The notes beneath the pieces were generated by a model. It saw only the letters and a list, made by a program, of their open reading frames with translations. It was not told the DNA's origin and did no database searches. DNA of 64,000 nucleotides from Streptomyces sp. NBC_01210 (GTDB lineage Bacteria > Actinomycetota > Actinomycetes > Streptomycetales > Streptomycetaceae): contig NZ_CP108549.1 in NCBI RefSeq assembly GCF_036010325.1, forward strand, positions 4,898,001 to 4,962,000, given 5' to 3'. Each line of letters starts with the position of its first letter. Position 1 is the first letter of the stretch. The position numbers were made by a program, and so were the translations under genes. Shown piece by piece: positions 15,148-26,181 of this stretch.

Positions 15148-16503
15148 TCAGAGGGCTGCCAGCACCTCGCCGGCCGCCCGCTCGCCCGAGCGCACGGCCC
15201 CCTCCATCAGCCCGTGCATCAGCGTTGCCGTCTCCGTGCCCGCCCAGTGGATCCGGCCCACCGGCCGGCGCAGCGCCGGGCCGTAGTTGGTCAGCACGCC
15301 CGTGGGGAAGTAGCCCACCATCCCGCCCAGCGACCACGGCTCGGCGGACCAGTCGGTTTCCAAGTAGCCACTGGGGGTGTGAGCCTGCGGGCCGAACCGC
15401 TCGGCGAGCGCGTTCAGCCACACGTCCCGCCGCTCCTTGGGCTCCAGGCGGCCCAACTGCACGGCGCCGGGTCCGAACGCGTAGCTGCTGAGCACCCCCG
15501 GCCGGCCCGAGCGCGGCGTCTGGTCGATGGTGATCCCGACCGGTGACTGGGGTGCCAGCGTCTGTCCCGACAGGCGCTGCTCCCGCCAGAACGGCTCCGG
15601 GTATGTCGTGAGCACTCGGATGATCGCGCCGGGCGCCAGCCGCTGCCGCAGATGGCTGTGGTCGGGGGGCAGCGGCGGGTCGAAGGCGATCCGGCCGGCC
15701 AGCACGGGCGGGGTCGCCACGATCACCCGCCGCGCCCGCACGGTGAGCGCGTCGGACTGGACCTGTACATCGGTGCCGTTGTACGTGATCTGCCGGACCG
15801 GGGACGACAGGTGCACCGCCTCACCCAGCTGCTCGGCGATCCGCCGGGCCAGCTCCGGCGCCCCGCCGTCCACCATGTGGGTCTCGGTCTTCCGGCTGTC
15901 GGTGTAGTAGTTGAAGCTGCCGCCGCCACGGGCCAGGACCAGCGCCCCCAGCAGCGAAACTTCCGCCGGATCGGCGCAGAACAGCAGGCTCATCGCTGAC
16001 ATGAGAAGGGCGCGGGCCTTGTCCGACGGCACGTTGTGCGGCTGGGAGATCCACTCCCCGAGCGTGCGGGCGTCCAGCCTGCGAGCGCCCCGGGCCTGCC
16101 AGGGGGCGTCGGCCGGAAGCCGCCGTGCCATCTGATTCAGGCGCATGAACGCGAGGCCCAGAGAGGCGACCGCCACCGGTCCGATCTTGGGGATCAACCC
16201 CCCGTAGCGGTGGTTGACGCCGTTCAGGCGCAGGACCTGATCCCCCTGCTCGTACTGGGGGTAGACCTCCATGCCCAGCTCCCGGCAGAGCTGGAACATC
16301 CGGTCCTGGCCCTTGCCCAGCCAGGTGCCGCCCGCCGAGACGACCGTGCCGTCCGGCATCTCCCGGTTCCACACTCGTCCACCGACCCGGTCCCGGGCCT
16401 CGAGCACCACCACGTCGCGGCCGGCGTGTGCCAGCTCCCGCGCGGCGGCCAGACCAGCGAAACCCGCACCCACCACGCACACGTCCGCTTCCAGGCGTTC
16501 CAT
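15148..16503 (-). CDS. FAD-dependent amine oxidase (flavin monoamine oxidase family)
   Basis: A 451-residue flavoprotein. The N-terminal dinucleotide fold is VCVVGAGFAGLAAARELAHA with VVVLEARDRVGGRVW; AGGTWLGKGQDRM and the C-terminal GRIHWAGTETATLMHGLMEG complete the FAD-binding signature of monoamine oxidases and putrescine oxidases. It oxidises an amine to aldehyde, NH3 and H2O2. GGAGG is 6 nt before the ATG. It stands alone, convergent with the FUSC gene; the 279 bp between contain only a (GGCACC)4 run near 15097. Confidence 0.9.
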   Translation of the reverse strand: MERLEADVCVVGAGFAGLAAARELAHAGRDVVVLEARDRVGGRVWNREMPDGTVVSAGGTWLGKGQDRMFQLCRELGMEVYPQYEQGDQVLRLNGVNHRYGGLIPKIGPVAVASLGLAFMRLNQMARRLPADAPWQARGARRLDARTLGEWISQPHNVPSDKARALLMSAMSLLFCADPAEVSLLGALVLARGGGSFNYYTDSRKTETHMVDGGAPELARRIAEQLGEAVHLSSPVRQITYNGTDVQVQSDALTVRARRVIVATPPVLAGRIAFDPPLPPDHSHLRQRLAPGAIIRVLTTYPEPFWREQRLSGQTLAPQSPVGITIDQTPRSGRPGVLSSYAFGPGAVQLGRLEPKERRDVWLNALAERFGPQAHTPSGYLETDWSAEPWSLGGMVGYFPTGVLTNYGPALRRPVGRIHWAGTETATLMHGLMEGAVRSGERAAGEVLAAL

Positions 16504-16592
16504 GGCTCACCTCCAGCGTGCAGTTTTCCCGCCCGCGGCCTGTCGCGCCCGGCGGGGTAACCCGTCCGAGGAGCCCGGCGGGCCCGATGGGC

Positions 16593-17471
16593 TCAGGCCG
16601 CTCGTGCCACTCGTGCCGCCCGTGCCGCCCGGGCGGGGCGGCGGCGGTCCGCCAGCCAGGCCGCCAGCGCCAGCGCGAGCCCGGCCGCCAGGACCCACCA
16701 CGCCGTCGTGCGCAGCGTCGCCGTCAGCGCGTCGTACACCGCGGCCGCCGCCGGGCGGTCCACATCCGGCGGCAGATCGTCGGGGGCGAGCCCGCGCCAG
16801 ACCGAGACCGCGATGCGCAGCAGCACCGCGCCCGCCGCGAGCGCGAGGCCGAGTCCGACGAGAGCGCGCATTCTGCGTACGGCGAGAAGCACCCCGCCCG
16901 CCGCGATCAGCACCGTCGCCACCGGCAGCCACGGCCCGGCGATCCGCAGCCCGTGGAAGACGTCGCGCACCGTGCCGAGCTTGCCCGACTCCAGGATCGT
17001 GATCCGGGTGTGCTCGACGGGGATCTGGTCCACGAACGGCACGTTCTCGTCGGCGAGCTGTTGTTTCACCCGCTCGGTGACGGGCGCCAGATCGATGCTG
17101 ACCGCACTGTCGCCGCCCTCGGCCAGAGCGTCTTCGACGGCGGTGTGGGCGGCGCGGTTGACGGTGTTCCAGACGGTCCTGAAGGCGGCGGTGCCGGCGA
17201 AGGAGAGCACGGCGTCCCGCACCAGGCTCTCGACGCCCTCCTGGAACGGGCCGGCGTCGCCGACGTCGATCCGCTTCGTGACCTCGTCGGTGATCCGGAC
17301 GGCGACGGCATTCTGCACACGGGAGTTCGAGGCGAGCGGCTCCATCGTGGCGACGTAGCTGTCGGTGTCGCCGATCTCCCGGTCGACCCAGACGGCGAGC
17401 GCGCTCAGCGGAGTCAGGACGGCGACGAGGACGATCAGCAGCGCTGACGCCGTTGAGAGGAAGCTCCGCAC
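16593..17471 (-). CDS. Integral membrane protein of unknown function
   Basis: A 292-residue protein with one N-terminal membrane segment (ALLIVLVAVLTPLSALAVWV), a large extracellular loop (about 140 residues, DREIGDTDSYVATMEPLASN onwards) and three C-terminal segments (WLPVATVLIAAGGVLLAV, LVGLGLALAAGAVLL, WWVLAAGLALALAAWLA). GTG 17471 is the first start after a stop two codons upstream, without a clear ribosome site. Similar proteins are common in Streptomyces; function unknown. Confidence 0.75.
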   Translation of the reverse strand: MRSFLSTASALLIVLVAVLTPLSALAVWVDREIGDTDSYVATMEPLASNSRVQNAVAVRITDEVTKRIDVGDAGPFQEGVESLVRDAVLSFAGTAAFRTVWNTVNRAAHTAVEDALAEGGDSAVSIDLAPVTERVKQQLADENVPFVDQIPVEHTRITILESGKLGTVRDVFHGLRIAGPWLPVATVLIAAGGVLLAVRRMRALVGLGLALAAGAVLLRIAVSVWRGLAPDDLPPDVDRPAAAAVYDALTATLRTTAWWVLAAGLALALAAWLADRRRPARAARAARVARAA

Positions 17472-17680
17472 TCCTCAAGGGAACGCGGGCGGCGGCGCGG
17501 GCGCGAGCGGTGCGCCGCCGACCGGGGGCCGGAGGGTCAGCGCCTTCCGGCCCGGTCCGCCGAATGGGTCCGCCGCCCCGGTCCGCCGAAACCGGGGCGG
17601 TCTTCCGACTTGCCAGGCGGCAGGTGCGGGTGTGCTCTGAGAGGAGGACGCGGGGGACGAGAGGGAAGGAGCTCTCCGCC

Positions 17681-18055
17681 ATGGCCGCACATGCAGCGGT
17701 GCCCGCACGGCACCACGGTTCTCTCGGCTGGGTGATGCCCGCCATCCTGGGCGTGGTCTACGGCTTCTACGCGGCGTTCGTCCATCGCAACGGCGGGGCC
17801 ATCACGGGCGGTGATGTCGTACTCGGCGTGGTCGCCGGCGTGGCCTTCGCGGCGCTCGCGTACACGCTGGGCAGGTTCCAGCAGTCGCTCCCGCGCGAAC
17901 TGCGCGCGGGAGCGTACGGGGCGCTGTGCGCTGCATCCATGGGCTACCTGATCAGCCTCGCCGGGGGGAGTGTGCTCAGGTCGTCGGCCATCGCGCTGGC
18001 GATCGGCGCGGGGGTGGCCGTCGTTGCCTTCTACATCTTCTACGAGCGGGAGTAG
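17681..18055 (+). CDS. Small integral membrane protein
   Basis: A 124-residue protein with four membrane segments (WVMPAILGVVYGFYAAFV, DVVLGVVAGVAFAALAYTL, AGAYGALCAASMGYLISLAG, AIALAIGAGVAVVAFYIFY) and a short cytosolic tail. ATG 17681 follows AAGGAG by 9 nt. It is divergent from the membrane protein at 16593-17471. Function unknown. Confidence 0.75.
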   Translation: MAAHAAVPARHHGSLGWVMPAILGVVYGFYAAFVHRNGGAITGGDVVLGVVAGVAFAALAYTLGRFQQSLPRELRAGAYGALCAASMGYLISLAGGSVLRSSAIALAIGAGVAVVAFYIFYERE

Positions 18056-18121
18056 GACCGGGCGGAACCCCTGTCCTCTTACCCGTCCTCTCACCCCGTC
18101 CTTCCTGCGTGCCGCGCGGCC

Positions 18122-18241
18122 GCCGACTCGGATCCGGCGGCCGCGCGGCGCGTCTGTGCTGTCCAACTGGTGGCACTCGCCCACGGCGCGGGCGGCCCCG
18201 ACAACGTCGCCTGTGTCGTCGCCGATGTGGTGGCGCTGTGA
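18122..18241 (+). pseudogene. C-terminal fragment of a PP2C-type phosphatase gene
   Basis: The frame ending at TGA 18239-18241 encodes AVQLVALAHGAGGPDNVACV followed by VADVVAL. The LVxLAxxAGGPDNVxxVVADVV block is the C-terminal metal-binding strand of PP2C phosphatases (compare AGGPDNITFAVVRIG in the intact gene at 35631). Nothing upstream in this frame encodes the rest of the enzyme, and no start codon with a ribosome site is present, so this is a remnant. Confidence 0.65.
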
Positions 18242-18445
18242 CGGCGGTCGCTGCCGCCCTCCATCTCACTCTGCACCAGCTGCGGGCCCGGCGGTTCGAG
18301 GGCGAGGCGGCGGCGCACGGTCTCCCCCGTGCGGCTCGCGGTCCTCGTCGGAGCGGTCGTCGAAGCCGCCGGTCGACCGGACGAGGGGGGCGGTAGCGCC
18401 GGGCCCGGACTCCGGCCCGTGCCGCGGCTCCCCGGGTCCCCTGCC

Positions 18446-18898
18446 TCAGTCCGTCCCGGAGTCAGGCTCGCCCCGCACCACGACCACCGAGCACGGCGCG
18501 TGCTGGGTGACGTGCAGGCCGACCGAGCCGAGCAGCGTCGCCTTGAAGCCGCTGTAGCCGCGGTGGCCGACCACCAGCAGCGAGGCGCCGTCGGCCTGTT
18601 CGATCAGGGCCTGGGCGGCGTTCCCGATCATGACCTTCTGGGTGATGGCGGCGGCCCTCTCCGGGCCGAGGGTCTCCTTCAGCGAGTCGGCGAGGATCTG
18701 GGTCGCCAGTGCCTCCGGGTCGAAATCCGGGGACACGCCGGGCACCATCGACGCCCAGCCCGCCGCCGGGTACTCCCAGCTGATCACGGCCTCGACCGGG
18801 TCGCCGGTCAGCTCGGACTGCCGTACGGCCCAGCGCAGCGCCCTGATCGACGGCGCGGAGCCGTCCACGCCCACGACGATCCTGCCTGCGTCTGCCAT
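18446..18898 (-). CDS. Universal stress protein (UspA family)
   Basis: A 150-residue single USP domain. RIVVGVDGSAPSIRALRWAV is the first strand and ATP-contact; near the C-terminus LLVVGHRGYSGFKATLLGSV with HAPCSVVVVRG carries the G-2x-G-9x-G(S/T) nucleotide-binding motif. ATG 18898 is 8 nt after GGAGG. ATP-binding USPs are dimeric and stress- or dormancy-induced. The gene stands alone. Confidence 0.95.
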   Translation of the reverse strand: MADAGRIVVGVDGSAPSIRALRWAVRQSELTGDPVEAVISWEYPAAGWASMVPGVSPDFDPEALATQILADSLKETLGPERAAAITQKVMIGNAAQALIEQADGASLLVVGHRGYSGFKATLLGSVGLHVTQHAPCSVVVVRGEPDSGTD

Positions 18899-19099
18899 AC
18901 CTGCCACCTCCGGTGCGTAGCTCTGCGTAAAGCCTACGCAAAATCAGACAAACCGTGTCACCGATGAGCGGCCGTTCGGCGCACCGGCGGGCACTCCGAC
19001 GGCTGCACCAAGCCCTGTAACGGTGACCCCGTCCCCTGTTCCGGGTGCTCGTACCCTGGTGCGGGACCACTCGAGGTACCGACCGGCTGGAGGACTGCG

Positions 19100-19240
19100 G
19101 TGAGCGAGAGCGAGAGTGAGAGCGAAAGCTGGAAGGAGCGAGGCGTCGCTCTGCGTGTCTTCGTCTATGTCTTCGCCACTCACCTCTTCGCCGGCTTCGT
19201 GTGGATCCTCTTCTACGTGGGGGAGCACGCGCAGAAGTGA
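19100..19240 (+). CDS. Small membrane protein, DUF6126-like
   Basis: GTG 19100 follows GGAGG by 6 nt and gives 46 residues. The N-terminus is an SE repeat (MSESESESESWKERGVALRV), then one membrane segment (FVYVFATHLFAGFVWILFYV) and GEHAQK. The pattern KERGVALRVF...HxFAGFVWxLFxxGxHA is what I recall for the Streptomyces DUF6126 family. Function unknown. The gene is short and would be missed by length filters. Confidence 0.75.
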   Translation: MSESESESESWKERGVALRVFVYVFATHLFAGFVWILFYVGEHAQK

Positions 19241-19325
19241 GCCGGGGTGACGGCGAGCAGCACCCCGTGCCCGGTCCTCCTGTTCGTGGTCGGCACCGTG
19301 CGGCTGCCGGGCAGTCCGGCTCGGC

Positions 19326-20111
19326 TCAGCTCCGCCCCGTCGCGCTCGTGAACAGCTGCTGGAAGGCATCCCCCGAGTCCTGGCCCGACCGCCCGAACGG
19401 AGCGTCGAAGTCCCAGACCAGGAAGAGGAGAAACGCGATCAGGGCGCTGAACAGCCCGGCGAGCAGCAGTTCCCGTGGTGTGCCGCCGATCTGCAGCGCG
19501 AAGATCAGCCCGACCGTTACCAGCGCCCCCGTGATCAGGCCGAACCACACGACGCCCGGCAGTGTCTCCCCGGCGTTCTGTGCACGGGCGTTGCGCGCGT
19601 CGTCGGCGACGGCGATCTGATCGACGAGCGGCTGGTACGCCTGCGCCTCCAGCTCATTGGCCGGCTTCCGCTCGGCGATGTCCGCGCGAACGACGCCGAG
19701 CAGCTCCGCGCCCCGGGCGGAGAGCTCGTTGTGGTCGATCATCCGCGGCCATTCCTGGTCGACGACATGGGAGACGTAACGGTCGATGTCGCTGCGGAGC
19801 TTGTCCTGCACGTCGGCCGGATAGACCTGCGCCCGCTGAGTGATCTCGTGCAGCGCCTGTGCCTCGCGGCGTACGTCGTCCTGCGCCGCGCCGCGCGCCT
19901 CCCAGACGCCCGCGATGGCCAGACCGAGCACGATCGCGTACACGACGCCGACCATCATCGTCATGTACTCGAGGACGTCGGGGGTTTCGGCGGGATCGTT
20001 CTCCTCCGTGTCCTCGGCCCTGCTGAGCCTGCGCTGCCTGAGCACCGTGATGACAAGGACGACGGCGCAGGCGACGGCCATCGCGCCGGTCAGGACCAGC
20101 CATTCCGACAT
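19326..20111 (-). CDS. DUF4239-type bestrophin-like membrane protein
   Basis: A 261-residue protein: N-terminal membrane anchor (WLVLTGAMAVACAVVLVITV), second segment (MTMMVGVVYAIVLGLAIAGV), a long helical extracytoplasmic or cytosolic part (residues 75-180), and two C-terminal segments (LPGVVWFGLITGALVTVGLI, LLLAGLFSALIAFLLFLVW). YAIVLGLAIAGVWEAR matches the DUF4239 start. Channel function is suspected for this family but not shown. Confidence 0.8.
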   Translation of the reverse strand: MSEWLVLTGAMAVACAVVLVITVLRQRRLSRAEDTEENDPAETPDVLEYMTMMVGVVYAIVLGLAIAGVWEARGAAQDDVRREAQALHEITQRAQVYPADVQDKLRSDIDRYVSHVVDQEWPRMIDHNELSARGAELLGVVRADIAERKPANELEAQAYQPLVDQIAVADDARNARAQNAGETLPGVVWFGLITGALVTVGLIFALQIGGTPRELLLAGLFSALIAFLLFLVWDFDAPFGRSGQDSGDAFQQLFTSATGRS

Positions 20112-20157
20112 GAGAGTTCTCCGATCGGGTGGGGGCGAGGGCGAAGGCGGTGCGTGG

Positions 20158-23054
<2,897 letters not shown>

Positions 23055-23085
23055 GGCGCCGGCGCCGCGTACCTAGGATGGAGCC

Positions 23086-23625
23086 ATGTCCCTCCCGCAC
23101 GCGATCCTCACGGCCCTGCTCGAAAAGCCCTCGTCGGGGCTGGAGCTGACCCGCCGCTTCGACAAGTCGATCGGCTACTTCTGGTCGGCCACGCACCAGC
23201 AGATCTACCGCGAGCTGGGAAAACTGGAGCAGGCGGGCCATATCCGCGCACTGCCGTCGGCGCAGCCGACCCGCGGGCAGAAGAAGGAGTACGAGGTCCT
23301 GCCCGCGGGCCGCGAGGAATTGACGGCGTGGGTCGCCAGGGCCGAGGACCCGAAGCCCGTCCGCGACCCGCTGCTGCTCCGGCTGCGTGCGGCGGGCGTG
23401 GTCGGCAGCGAGGGGCTCGAGGCGGAGCTGGAACGTCATCTCACGCTGCACCGGCGGCAGTTGGAGGAGTACTCGGCGATCGAGGAGCGCGACTTTCCGC
23501 CGGAGCGGCAGTCGAGTGAGCAGGACAGGCTGCAGCATGTGGTGCTGCGCGGGGGCATCGAGCTGGAGACGTTCCGGACGAAGTGGCTCACCGATGCGCT
23601 GAAGGAGTTCGGGCGGCGGCCGTGA
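23086..23625 (+). CDS. PadR-family transcriptional regulator
   Basis: A 179-residue regulator. The N-terminal winged helix reads LPHAILTALLEKPSSGLELT, GYFWSATHQQIYRELGKLEQ; the C-terminal dimerisation helices (Vir_C) are residues 95-175. It lies 31 bp after the Old-Yellow-Enzyme-type gene in the same direction and so may control it, as PadR proteins often control neighbouring detoxification genes. Confidence 0.9.
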   Translation: MSLPHAILTALLEKPSSGLELTRRFDKSIGYFWSATHQQIYRELGKLEQAGHIRALPSAQPTRGQKKEYEVLPAGREELTAWVARAEDPKPVRDPLLLRLRAAGVVGSEGLEAELERHLTLHRRQLEEYSAIEERDFPPERQSSEQDRLQHVVLRGGIELETFRTKWLTDALKEFGRRP

Positions 23626-23755
23626 CGTTCGCCGTGGCGGAGGCTGTGGGAGTCGCTGTGACGTTCGCTGTGACGTTCGCCGTGACGAGCGCCGCCTCAC
23701 CGGACCGGCCGATCGCCGAAATGCGACATCTGACGGCCCGTGAGATTGTCGCAAG

Positions 23756-23938
23756 ATGATCGACTCCTTGATCGCCGCCTTCTGTGCGGCCGCGCTCGCC
23801 CTGCTCGTGACCTCTGTCCTCGGCCTTTCCCGAGCCGGCGGCGGCGACCCGTCGGCCGAGGCGCGCTCCGTGACGCTCGCGCTGTACGGCGCCGTCGTCG
23901 CCCTGGTGACACTCGGCCTGTTCATCGCCCTGACGTGA
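23756..23938 (+). CDS. Small hydrophobic protein, two membrane segments
   Basis: A 60-residue frame encodes MIDSLIAAFCAAALALLVTS, a short polar loop (RAGGGDPSAEARS) and VTLALYGAVVALVTLGLFIA. Hydrophobic segments of the right length and a clean stop argue for a real gene, but the ribosome site is weak. No family recognised. Confidence 0.45.
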   Translation: MIDSLIAAFCAAALALLVTSVLGLSRAGGGDPSAEARSVTLALYGAVVALVTLGLFIALT

Positions 23939-23999
23939 GGTGACGGCAGACGTCCGAAGTGAGCGGCCGTTGTCAGTGGCTGCTGAGAGGCTCGGTGTC

Positions 24000-24656
24000 A
24001 TGACCGACCCCACTGCTGCGATCACCGACTACTGGGACGCCGCCGCGCCTGGCTTCGACGACGAACCGGACCATGGACTCCGCGCCGGGCTGACGCGTGC
24101 CGCATGGGACCGGCTGCTGCGCTCCTGGCTGCCGTCAGACCCGGTGGACGTTCTCGATGCCGGCTGCGGCACCGGCTCCCTGTCCCTGCTGCTCGCCGAG
24201 GCCGGGCACCGGGTGACCGGCGTCGACCTGGCGCCACGCATGGTCGACCAGGCGCGTGCGAAGCTCGCGGCCGCCGGCCTTACGGCCCGTTTCCTGGTCG
24301 GGGACGCGGCGATACCGCCGACGGGCGACCGGCGCTTCGACGTCCTCCTCTCCCGGCATCTGGTGTGGACGCTGCCCGACCCCGAGGCCGCGTTGCGCGA
24401 GTGGGTCAGCCGGTTGCGGCCCGGCGGCCGGCTGGTGCTGGTCGAGGGCCGGTGGCGCGAGGCCGGGCAGAAGGGAGTGCCCTACGTACCGGAGGCCGCG
24501 TCGCTGCCGTGGAACGGTGGAATCGGTGCGGCGGAACTGGCCGCCGCCGTACGCCCACTCGTGGCGGAGGTGCGCGTCGAACCGCTCAGCGGCGACCCGC
24601 AGTTGTGGGGCGGCCCGGTGACCGACGAACGGTACGCGCTGATCGCCGAGGTCTGA
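24000..24656 (+). CDS. Class I SAM-dependent methyltransferase
   Basis: A 218-residue enzyme. Motif I is VLDAGCGTGSLSLLLAEAGH (about 49-68), followed by VTGVDLAPRMVDQAR (the acidic ribose-binding residue) and FDVLLSRHLVWTLPDPEAAL. It resembles UbiE/SmtA-type small-molecule methyltransferases. ATG 24000 follows GAGAGG. Substrate unknown; it is convergent with the ECF41 sigma gene. Confidence 0.9.
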   Translation: MTDPTAAITDYWDAAAPGFDDEPDHGLRAGLTRAAWDRLLRSWLPSDPVDVLDAGCGTGSLSLLLAEAGHRVTGVDLAPRMVDQARAKLAAAGLTARFLVGDAAIPPTGDRRFDVLLSRHLVWTLPDPEAALREWVSRLRPGGRLVLVEGRWREAGQKGVPYVPEAASLPWNGGIGAAELAAAVRPLVAEVRVEPLSGDPQLWGGPVTDERYALIAEV

Positions 24657-24676
24657 CGGGCACGTACCGCGGTTCG

Positions 24677-25597
24677 TCAGTCGTCGCGGTCGTCGCGGTC
24701 GTCCTGGTCGGCGAGGTCGCTGAGGTCGCTGAGGTCGAGCCGGCGGAGGCGCTCGGGGTCGGCGAGGATGTCGATTTCCACGATCTTCCCGTGCGTGAGC
24801 GTGAAGCCCATGACCGAGAACAGCTGTCCCTCGGGAGCCGCGACGATACCCGCGGCTCCGTTGACCAGAGCCGGCCGTGCGTACTGGGCGAACCGCGAGA
24901 ACGTGATCGCCTGCTCGACCACGGCCAGCGCACCGCGAACCACCTTCGACTCGCCCACAGCCGCCGCACCGCTGTCGGCCCGGAGCACCACATCCGGGTC
25001 CAGCAGCGTGAGGAGCGCCTCGAAGTCACCGCCGCGCGAGGCGGCGAGGAAGGCGTCGACCACCTCTCGCTGACGGGCGAGATCGGTGTCGGCAACCGGC
25101 GCCGCGCCCTGCACCCGGCGGCGGGCGCGGCTGGCGAGCTGCCTCGTCGCGGCCGGAGTGCGTTCCACGATGGAGGCGATCTCGTCGAAGGAGACGGCGA
25201 ACATGTCGTGCAGGACGAAGGCGAGCCGCTCGGCGGGCGCCAGCGTGTCGAGGACCACGAGCAGGGCGAGACCGACCGAGTCGGCCTGCAGCGCCTCGTG
25301 TTCGGGGTCGACCGCCTCCGCGCGGCCGACGACCGGGTCGGGCACATACACGTCCAGCGGGTCCTCGCGCCGTGATGTGCGCGTACGCAGCACGTCCAGG
25401 CACACCCGTCCCACGACCGTCGTCAGCCACCCGGCGAGGTTGCCGATGTCGCTGGTGTCGGAGCGGCTGAGCCGTAACCAGGCTTCCTGGACCGCGTCTT
25501 CCGCCTCGCTGAGCGATCCGAGCATCCGGTAGGCGACCGCCCGCAGTTGGGGCCGCTCGGCTTCGAATCTCTCCGCCAGAAAATCTTTCTCGTCCAT
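24677..25597 (-). CDS. ECF41-type RNA polymerase sigma factor (SigJ-like) with C-terminal SnoaL-like domain
   Basis: A 306-residue sigma factor. Region 2 is RAVAYRMLGSLSEAEDAVQEAWLR-like (residues 20-43), region 4 contains FDEIASIVERTPAATRQLAS. A C-terminal extension (about 175-290, REVVDAFLAASRGGDFEALL, ALVNGAAGIVA, LTHGKIVEIDILAD) is the NTF2-like regulatory domain that ECF41 factors carry instead of a separate anti-sigma factor. The tail is Asp-rich (DLSDLSDL, DDRDDRDD). It is divergent from an AhpD/CMD-type gene, the classical ECF41 partner. It is a close paralogue of the gene at 33769. Confidence 0.95.
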   Translation of the reverse strand: MDEKDFLAERFEAERPQLRAVAYRMLGSLSEAEDAVQEAWLRLSRSDTSDIGNLAGWLTTVVGRVCLDVLRTRTSRREDPLDVYVPDPVVGRAEAVDPEHEALQADSVGLALLVVLDTLAPAERLAFVLHDMFAVSFDEIASIVERTPAATRQLASRARRRVQGAAPVADTDLARQREVVDAFLAASRGGDFEALLTLLDPDVVLRADSGAAAVGESKVVRGALAVVEQAITFSRFAQYARPALVNGAAGIVAAPEGQLFSVMGFTLTHGKIVEIDILADPERLRRLDLSDLSDLADQDDRDDRDD

Positions 25598-25598
25598 C

Positions 25599-25625
25599 GG
25601 TCACATTCTTCCGTCGAGATCCGTC
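25599..25625 (+). promoter_or_regulatory. Candidate ECF41-dependent promoter of the CMD gene
   Basis: GGTCACA (25599-25605), 16 bp, CGTC (25622-25625) resembles the published ECF41 promoter pattern TGTCACA...CGTC and sits about 45 bp before the ATG of the partner gene. The -35-like box overlaps the region just before the sigma gene's own start. Confidence 0.5.
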
Positions 25626-25669
25626 AGAGGAGTGAAGAACGAAACCAGGTGGATACGAGGAGAGCAATC

Positions 25670-26125
25670 ATGGAAGCACGTATGAGCAACCCCGCGGTGG
25701 TCATTCCCGAGGCCATGCCGGCCATCCTGAACGTGCTCAAGGCCACGAGGAAGGGCGGCGTGCCGGAGACGACGCTCGAGCTGGTGCACCTGCGCGCCAG
25801 CCAGATAAACGGCTGCGGCGTCTGCGTCGACGGGGGCGTGCGCAGCGCCAGGAAGGCGGGCGAAACGGACGAGCGGCTGTTCGCGGTGGCGGCCTGGCGC
25901 GAGACGCCGTACTTCACCGACGCCGAACGCGCCGCTCTCGCGCTCACCGAGGCCGCCACCCGGCTCAGCGACCGCTCCGACCCGGTACCGGACGCCATCT
26001 GGGACGACGCAGCCGACCACTACGACGAGCAGCAGCTCGCCGCGCTGATCCTGATGATCGGCGTCACCAATCTCTTCAACCGCCTCAACGCCACCACCAA
26101 GCAGGTCGCCGGCGCATCCTGGTAG
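25670..26125 (+). CDS. Carboxymuconolactone decarboxylase / AhpD-like protein (ECF41 partner)
   Basis: A 151-residue protein of the AhpD core family. ASQINGCGVCVDGGVRSARK holds the redox CxxC and the surrounding pattern of CMD-type alkylhydroperoxidase-like proteins. GAGGAG is 7 nt before ATG 25670. Divergent from the ECF41 sigma gene, it is probably the sigma factor's target and may be an antioxidant or decarboxylase-like enzyme. Confidence 0.9.
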   Translation: MEARMSNPAVVIPEAMPAILNVLKATRKGGVPETTLELVHLRASQINGCGVCVDGGVRSARKAGETDERLFAVAAWRETPYFTDAERAALALTEAATRLSDRSDPVPDAIWDDAADHYDEQQLAALILMIGVTNLFNRLNATTKQVAGASW

Positions 26126-26147
26126 CAGAGCCGCACGCCGTCACGCC

Positions 26148-26181
26148 GGGGGCATGCTCCGTCAGCAGGAGCAGTGCCCCC
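26148..26181. terminator. Bidirectional terminator
   Basis: GGGGGCA (26148-26154)+TGCTCC (26155-26160) pairs with GGAGCA (26168-26173)+TGCCCCC (26175-26181), one bulged base, 7-nt loop. It lies between the convergent CMD and phosphoribosyltransferase-hydrolase genes and touches the stop of the latter. Confidence 0.75.
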
